Source: an uncultured Myxococcales bacterium (GTDB lineage: Bacteria > Myxococcota_A > UBA9042). From it: a DNA stretch of 37,010 nt. Below the pieces are notes generated by a model, which saw nothing but the letters and a program-made list of their open reading frames with translations, did not search any database and was not told the DNA's origin. The translations under genes and the position numbers were made by a program. Each line of letters opens with the position of its first letter. Within the stretch, counting starts at the first letter, position 1. The stretch spans positions 1-37,010 of the forward strand of contig CAIYBN010000078.1 in the NCBI GenBank assembly GCA_903924465.1. The letters are read 5' to 3'. Shown piece after piece: positions 32,531-37,010 of this stretch.

Positions 32531-34516
32531 TTACAGGTCATCCGGAGATGCAATGTACCCTTTCACCGCAGAAGCTGCCACCACCAACGGACTCGCCAGA
32601 TAGACTTTGCCGGGGCCCGAACGGCCGGGGAAGTTGCGGTTGATGGCGCTGACCGTGACCTGATCCGGCGACGTGGAGACGCCTGGGCCCGCGTTGATGC
32701 ACGCACCGCAACTCGGGTCGATGACCGTAGCGCCAGCTGCCGCGAAGATGGCCGGATAGCCCTGCTGAACCGCGTAACTCTTGATTTTCTGGCTGCCGTA
32801 TTGGATGTACAGCGACACGCCGTCAGCGACACGGAGGCCTTTGTCGACGGCCTGTCGCAGCACCGACGCGTACATGTCCATGTCGGCCATCTTGCCGCCC
32901 GTGCACGAACCGCCGTACGCCACCTGGATCGCCACGCGCGCACCGAGATCCTTGAGCGGCACGCCATTGCGCGGATCGCCGGGCGTCGCGACCATCAGGT
33001 CCAAATGGTCCAGGTCGATCTCAAAGCTCGCCAGGTACTGCGCGTCCGCGTCGCTGCGCAGGAATTCCACGCCGGACGTGTCCACGCCCGGCCGACTGCG
33101 CTTCAGGTACTGGATGACCGCCTCGTCCGCGGCAATCACGCCCGTCGTCGCGCCGGCTTCCACAGCCATGTTCGCCAGCGTTGCGCGTTCGTCCATCGAC
33201 AGCGCTTCCACGCCCGGGCCGCAGAACTCGAGCACTTTGCCGATGGCCTTGCCGTCCTTGATGAACGGCGTCGCCATGATGCGCAGGATGATGTCCTTGG
33301 CGGCGATGCCGGCCTTCAGCGTGCCAGTCACGTGGAAGCGCACGGTCTCGGGAACCGACACGCGGATGTCTTTGGTGTACCAAGTGTTGGCCATGTCGGT
33401 GCTGCCGACGCCAAAGGCGAAGGTCCCAAGCGCGCCGGCCGTGCACGTGTGCGAGTCGGTGCCGACGACGATGTCGCCGGGCATCGCGATGTCTTCCAGC
33501 ACGGCGTTGTGACAAATCGCCTCACTGCCCGTTCCGTCCGCGGTTTCGTCGTACAGCCGGATGCCTTGCTCGGCGCAGAACTGCCGTTGAATCGAGGCCA
33601 GAAGCCCGGCCTGCTCGCCCAGACCCATCGCCTTGTGCTTCTCCGACATCACCCGCGAGAGGAACGTCAGGTGGTCGCGGAAGGCGAAAATACTCTTGGC
33701 ATCAGTCACTTTCGCATGCGCACCGACGCCCTGCTTGAACGCCACCTGCGCCATCGCCGTCGTGTAATCGTGGCTGAAACGCACATCCGTTCGCACAAAA
33801 ACGGCGTCGCCCGGCTTGACCGCTGGCACACCGAGCTTGCCGCTCTTGGCATCGACGATGACCTTCTTCGCGATGATCTTCTCGATGAGCGTCATCGGCC
33901 GCGGCGCCGTTGTGACCGCGGGCACGTGCACTTCGCCGTTCAAACGTGCGGTGTTGAAAGCAAAGATCCCGCCGCGTTTGACGATTTCCGTCGCCACCGG
34001 ATCGAGACCGGTCACAAATTCATCCAGCGCAATCGCTTCGCCGGCCTGAATGCGGCCGATGAGGCCAAAGTCGTGCGAAGTCAGAAGGCCGATGTTTTGG
34101 CTGTTCTGGCTGTAGATCTTCTCAATGGTCTGGGCAATGACGAGGCGCACGCCCGCGGCTTGTTCGGAGAACGGCGCCGTCTCGCGCGACGAACCGCAGC
34201 CTTTGGACTTGCCCGAGACGATCACGGCAAAGTCGCCATTCTTGATGCTGTTCCGCTCGATCGCGCCGCCACGCAAGCCGATGAGGCTGTAGTCGCCGAG
34301 GGTCTCGTCAAAATAGAAGCAGACCCAGCCCGGCGTGATTTCGTCGGTCGAGATGTTGTCGATGAGCGGCAAGCTCGGATCCCACGGCACGTTTTCGCCC
34401 GCGAGCTGGCGGCGGATGAGTTCGATGTCCTGATACAGGAAAAGGAATCGCCCGGTGAAGCGGACGGCGGGACGACCGTCGGGCAGGGTCGTGTGCTGCA
34501 AGTGCGTGTCATTCAT
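32531..34516 (-). CDS. Fused aconitase/3-isopropylmalate dehydratase family protein
   Basis: A 661-residue hydro-lyase in which the small (swivel, LeuD-like) domain comes first, about residues 50-200 (DNISTDEITPG, SGKSKGCGSSRETAPF, GLLTSHDFGLIG). The large (LeuC-like) catalytic part follows from about 205 (SHDYTTAMAQ, VVGTDSHTCTAGALGTFAFGVG, GSCTGGKMADM, SCGACINAGPG). The Cys in DSHTCT and the two in SCGAC fit 4Fe-4S ligands. Most LeuC and LeuD are separate chains, and aconitase A has the swivel last. A swivel-first order is known in AcnB, but the HEAT domain of AcnB is missing here. Aconitate, isopropylmalate, homoaconitate and methylcitrate lineages cannot be told apart by eye. No leu genes are nearby. 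The ATG has only a weak ribosome site; longer upstream readings are Arg/Pro-rich. Confidence 0.85.
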   Translation of the reverse strand: MNDTHLQHTTLPDGRPAVRFTGRFLFLYQDIELIRRQLAGENVPWDPSLPLIDNISTDEITPGWVCFYFDETLGDYSLIGLRGGAIERNSIKNGDFAVIVSGKSKGCGSSRETAPFSEQAAGVRLVIAQTIEKIYSQNSQNIGLLTSHDFGLIGRIQAGEAIALDEFVTGLDPVATEIVKRGGIFAFNTARLNGEVHVPAVTTAPRPMTLIEKIIAKKVIVDAKSGKLGVPAVKPGDAVFVRTDVRFSHDYTTAMAQVAFKQGVGAHAKVTDAKSIFAFRDHLTFLSRVMSEKHKAMGLGEQAGLLASIQRQFCAEQGIRLYDETADGTGSEAICHNAVLEDIAMPGDIVVGTDSHTCTAGALGTFAFGVGSTDMANTWYTKDIRVSVPETVRFHVTGTLKAGIAAKDIILRIMATPFIKDGKAIGKVLEFCGPGVEALSMDERATLANMAVEAGATTGVIAADEAVIQYLKRSRPGVDTSGVEFLRSDADAQYLASFEIDLDHLDLMVATPGDPRNGVPLKDLGARVAIQVAYGGSCTGGKMADMDMYASVLRQAVDKGLRVADGVSLYIQYGSQKIKSYAVQQGYPAIFAAAGATVIDPSCGACINAGPGVSTSPDQVTVSAINRNFPGRSGPGKVYLASPLVVAASAVKGYIASPDDL

Positions 34517-34617
34517 GGCGAACTCGTGGAGGCGGATGGCGGCCCAAGGGGCTGGGCCGGCGAACTTTAGCATGTGCGGCGGTGGTGTCACGTAGCGCAC
34601 CGGCGTACGCTCGCAGG

Positions 34618-35238
34618 ATGCCGCCGTTTCGCCCCTTCCTGCTGCTGCTCTGCCTCCTGCCCGCGCGGGCCCATGCGCTCGCGCCCGCGGATCTGCCGGC
34701 GTGTCACGCCAGGACGTGCATCGCCCTTGACCTGTGGCTGCCGGCGGATTTTGCCGACCCGTCGTGGCTGGAGTCGCAGCTGACCGTCGCCAATGAGCGG
34801 CTCGCGGTGATCGGCGCGGGCGTCCAAGTCGCGTTGGTGCACACGTTGCCGCCCGAGCTTCGGCAGATCGACACGGTCGCGCAGCGCAACCAACTGGGCC
34901 ACCTGGGGCAGCAAACGCCCTTGCGTTGGTTCGTCGTCGCGCATTTGGCGGACGCGGCGGACCCGGCGGCGGTGCGCAAGGGTGTGACATGGCGCAACGG
35001 CGCGGCGGTTTGGGTGATTGGGTCGCAAACCGGCATGCGCTGGGTGCTGGCCCACGAGCTGGGTCACGTCCTCGGTTTGCCGCACAGCACCGAGGCGGCG
35101 TCCCTCATGAACAAGAAGCCGCGCATTTGGCCGCCGCCGTGGCAGATTGGCTTTGCCGCGCGCGAACAGCCTGTGATGAAGCGGACGTTGGCGCGGATGC
35201 TGCGGACCCACGCGTTGCAGACTGTGCCGGTGGAATAA
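34618..35238 (+). CDS. Exported zinc metalloprotease (metzincin-type)
   Basis: A 206-residue protein with a signal peptide of about 20 residues (RPFLLLLCLLPARAHA). The zinc site is HELGHVLGLPHS (His146, His150, His156, catalytic Glu147), followed by a Met at 164 (ASLMNKK) in the position of the metzincin Met-turn. Together these make the matrixin/astacin-like peptidase fold likely. The chain is short, with a catalytic domain of only about 170 residues and no pro-domain apparent, though Cys29 and Cys34 (PACHARTC) could form a bridge or switch. The ATG is chosen because it opens the leader; a GTG 12 codons earlier would spoil it. It diverges from the dehydratase gene across about 100 bp. Confidence 0.8.
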   Translation: MPPFRPFLLLLCLLPARAHALAPADLPACHARTCIALDLWLPADFADPSWLESQLTVANERLAVIGAGVQVALVHTLPPELRQIDTVAQRNQLGHLGQQTPLRWFVVAHLADAADPAAVRKGVTWRNGAAVWVIGSQTGMRWVLAHELGHVLGLPHSTEAASLMNKKPRIWPPPWQIGFAAREQPVMKRTLARMLRTHALQTVPVE

Positions 35239-35396
35239 GGCCGCGGCGCGAACGGTTGCACACAAGCGGGACTCGCAACGTGCGGAAGCGAAGCGATTCC
35301 CACTCGTTACTTGCTTTCAGCTTGTCAGGCCGAACTGCGGCCCGAGACTGCAACTGCGCAGCGACGCCGCCGTTTGCTGCGTTCCCGGAGGTTGTC

Positions 35397-36449
35397 ATGT
35401 CCTTGCGTCAAATGGCCCTGTGTCTTGTCGCCTTCATCGCTGCGTGCCAGCAGACGCCTTCGGCGCTCGCCGCGCAGCCGGATGCTGAACATCGGAGTCC
35501 GTACATGCATCGCAAAATCAGCGCGTCGGGCTACGACGTCACCCCGCTATCCAACGCCGAAGTGGCGCGCCTCGCCCGCGGTTTGACCACGGAGCAGCGC
35601 AACGTGCTGTTGAAAGCGGGCACCGAACCGCCTTTTTGCGGCGGGCTGCTGGAGAACAAGAAGCCGGGCATCTACGTCTCCGCGCTCGGCGGCTTGCCGC
35701 TCTTTCGGTCCGCGACCAAGTTTGAATCCGGCACGGGCTGGCCGAGCTTCTTCGCGCCGTTTGATCCGGATCACGTGATCGAGCGTGTCGACCGTTCCGG
35801 CGGCATGGAGCGCGTGGAGATCCTGGATGCGCGCTCTGGCGGCCACCTGGGCCATGTGTTCGACGACGGACCGCGGCCGACGGGCCGGCGCTATTGTCTC
35901 AACGCCGCGGCGCTGATCTTCATCCCGGACGGCCAGCCGCTACCGGCAGACTCGCAGCCGGTCAACCTGCAAACAGCGTATTTCGCCGGCGGCTGCTTCT
36001 GGGGCGTGGAAGACCTCATGCAGCGCACGCCGGGCGTGATCGAGGCGACGTCGGGCTACATGGGCGGCCACAAGGCGCGACCGGGTTATCACGAGGTGAG
36101 TTCGGGCGACACGGGCCACGCGGAGTCCGTGGAGGTGACGTTTGACGCCGACCGCGTGAGCTATCGCCACCTGCTGGAAGTCCTGTTCGCCCGCATCGAC
36201 CCGACGACGCTGAACCAGCAAGGCCCGGACGTCGGCACGCAATACCGCAGCGTGGTCTTTGCCGCAGACGCGGAACAAAAGCGGACGGCGGAGCAATACC
36301 TGCGGGAACTGGCCCGGCAGCCGCGGTTCTCGGGCCGCCAGATCGTGACGACCGTGGAGTCGGCGAAGGCGTTCTGGCCGGCGGAGGCGTACCATCAGGA
36401 TTACCACGAGAAGCGTCAAGATGGGAACACTTGCGGTGTTCCGCAGTGA
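35397..36449 (+). CDS. Bifunctional methionine sulfoxide reductase MsrB-MsrA lipoprotein
   Basis: A 350-residue fusion that repairs oxidised methionine in envelope proteins. The leader ends FIAAC (Cys17), so the enzyme is probably membrane-anchored in the periplasm. GGAGG lies 5 bases before the ATG. The MsrB domain (about 40-178) has GTEPPF, FESGTGWPSFF, GGHLGHVFDDGP and the catalytic Cys167 in RRYCLN; the zinc CxxC pairs are absent (ARSGGHLGHVF has Ser in place of Cys), so it is a non-zinc form. The MsrA domain (about 193-350) has GGCFWGVE with Cys200, the GYMGGH loop and a C-terminal Cys346 that may resolve. The order B then A is the less common fusion. No dedicated reductase gene (CcdA/TlpA-like) is in the window. 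Confidence 0.93.
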   Translation: MSLRQMALCLVAFIAACQQTPSALAAQPDAEHRSPYMHRKISASGYDVTPLSNAEVARLARGLTTEQRNVLLKAGTEPPFCGGLLENKKPGIYVSALGGLPLFRSATKFESGTGWPSFFAPFDPDHVIERVDRSGGMERVEILDARSGGHLGHVFDDGPRPTGRRYCLNAAALIFIPDGQPLPADSQPVNLQTAYFAGGCFWGVEDLMQRTPGVIEATSGYMGGHKARPGYHEVSSGDTGHAESVEVTFDADRVSYRHLLEVLFARIDPTTLNQQGPDVGTQYRSVVFAADAEQKRTAEQYLRELARQPRFSGRQIVTTVESAKAFWPAEAYHQDYHEKRQDGNTCGVPQ

Positions 36450-36528
36450 CCGTGTCCGTGCTGGACGATCTGCGGTGCGTGTGCTGAACTTCGCCCCGGT
36501 CAGGCAACAACGACCGAGGCGAATCCCG

Positions 36529-36924
36529 ATGGCGACTGTCAAGCGTAAGTACCGTGTAACATTGGACTTTGAACTAGACCTGGGCGAAGTGACAGATGAC
36601 GTTGTCAACGATGTCGTTGACACGTTCACGAACGCAGCCGAGGTACGCACGTTCCCTTGGTTTCACGAAGGCATTGCCCGCAATCGTCGTATGATGGCGA
36701 TTCTGAAGGCAGATCCAGAGTTGATCGATCGCATGTACAAGTTCTCGGCTATGGCGATGATTCGTGACGGTGCGTTAGAATTTGACGATCCGCCCGACTT
36801 TGACCTGCTTGAATCCGATCCGATCTGGGACGTGGTTGCACAACTGCCCGAGGCTGATCGGAAGTTGTTTGACCTGCCTTACCGGATAGCCTCTATTCGT
36901 CATGAAAAAACCCTGCCTGCATAG
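36529..36924 (+). CDS. Hypothetical small acidic protein, atypical base usage
   Basis: A 131-residue protein I do not recognise. It starts at an ATG with GAGGC about 9 bases upstream. It begins with a basic-then-acidic stretch (TVKRKYRVTLDFELDL) and continues as an acidic, helix-rich chain with no leader or membrane segment. The middle reads FHEGIARNRRMMAILKADPELIDR. Codon choice is visibly less GC-biased than its neighbours (ATT, GTA, TTG, GAA and TCT used freely), which suggests recent acquisition. It lies 79 bp after MsrBA and near the window edge, where a mobile or accessory region may begin. Confidence 0.65.
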   Translation: MATVKRKYRVTLDFELDLGEVTDDVVNDVVDTFTNAAEVRTFPWFHEGIARNRRMMAILKADPELIDRMYKFSAMAMIRDGALEFDDPPDFDLLESDPIWDVVAQLPEADRKLFDLPYRIASIRHEKTLPA

Positions 36925-36935
36925 GGCCTTGTGTC

Positions 36936-36951
36936 GGATTCGGATGAATCC
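36936..36951 (+). terminator. Short hairpin after last gene
   Basis: GGATTC pairs with GAATCC around a 4-base loop, 11 bases past the stop of the hypothetical gene. No T-run follows, so it is a weak candidate. Nothing else could be read in the remaining bases of the window. Confidence 0.3.
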
Positions 36952-37010
36952 AAGTGTGCTTATACAGCCCCTCGTACTCGACGGCGGGGCGCCCGAGCGC
37001 CGCGAGGGAC

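Noticed and set aside
1..37010. tRNA or rRNA genes
   Set aside because: No cloverleaf with a conserved TTCGANTC-type arm and no rRNA-like stretch was found by reading; a covariance search was not possible.

Overview
The window reads as GC-rich chromosome from a Gram-negative, probably uncultured member of the former Deltaproteobacteria (Myxococcota-like). This rests on the many lipoproteins, Asp/Ala-rich low-complexity linkers after lipoboxes, Cys-rich CGDGxC modules, TPR and beta-barrel envelope proteins, sigma-54 regulation and multihaem cytochromes. No rRNA, tRNA, CRISPR array or complete mobile element was found. Placement is inference; no marker gene is present.

Layout. (1) 1-4.8 kb: repeat-bearing left edge, an outer-membrane barrel protein, and a minus-strand pair of an exported methyltransferase-fold lipoprotein and a polytopic GT-C-like protein. 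Two unrelated pairs of tandem hairpin repeats lie in the two long gene-poor gaps. (2) 4.8-9.7 kb: three more polytopic GT-C-like proteins. (3) 8.15-16.1 kb, minus strand: outer-membrane protein, lipoprotein alpha/beta hydrolase, a 151-residue Tat-exported lipoprotein carrying five KYGGP motifs, a radical SAM/SPASM enzyme 6 bp behind it, and a GT-C-like protein whose TTG start overlaps the radical SAM stop. I regard this as the most interesting locus: a radical SAM-modified, repeat-core surface lipoprotein resembling an expanded form of the rSAM/lipoprotein systems known from Bacteroidetes. (4) 16.2-20.9 kb: lipoprotein GH27 alpha-galactosidase with NPCBM domain, TPR envelope protein, a small Ala/Lys/His helical protein, and a DUF3105 lipoprotein. 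(5) 21.0-27.9 kb: a complete regulatory and respiratory unit. A two-haem periplasmic sensor kinase overlaps a sigma-54 response regulator. Downstream lie inverted repeats and a near-consensus -24/-12 promoter, then a tetrahaem lipoprotein, a Tat four-cluster Fe-S protein, an NrfD/DsrP-like quinone protein and a small membrane protein. There is no molybdoenzyme. (6) 27.9-34.5 kb, minus strand: a housekeeping-like run of fused aconitase/isopropylmalate dehydratase, TPR protein, guanine deaminase, class I FbaB aldolase and EamA transporter. (7) 34.6-37.0 kb: exported metzincin-type protease, MsrB-MsrA fusion lipoprotein, and a small gene with different base and codon usage.

How the parts work together. 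In region 5 the kinase/regulator pair probably senses periplasmic redox state or a haem ligand and switches on, through sigma-54, an electron-transfer complex moving electrons between the quinone pool and periplasmic haems. In region 3 the radical SAM enzyme probably modifies the KYGGP units in the cytoplasm. Tat would then carry the folded, modified product across the membrane for lipidation, and the coupled GT-C protein could act on it in the periplasm. These functional links are inferred from gene order and motifs, not demonstrated.
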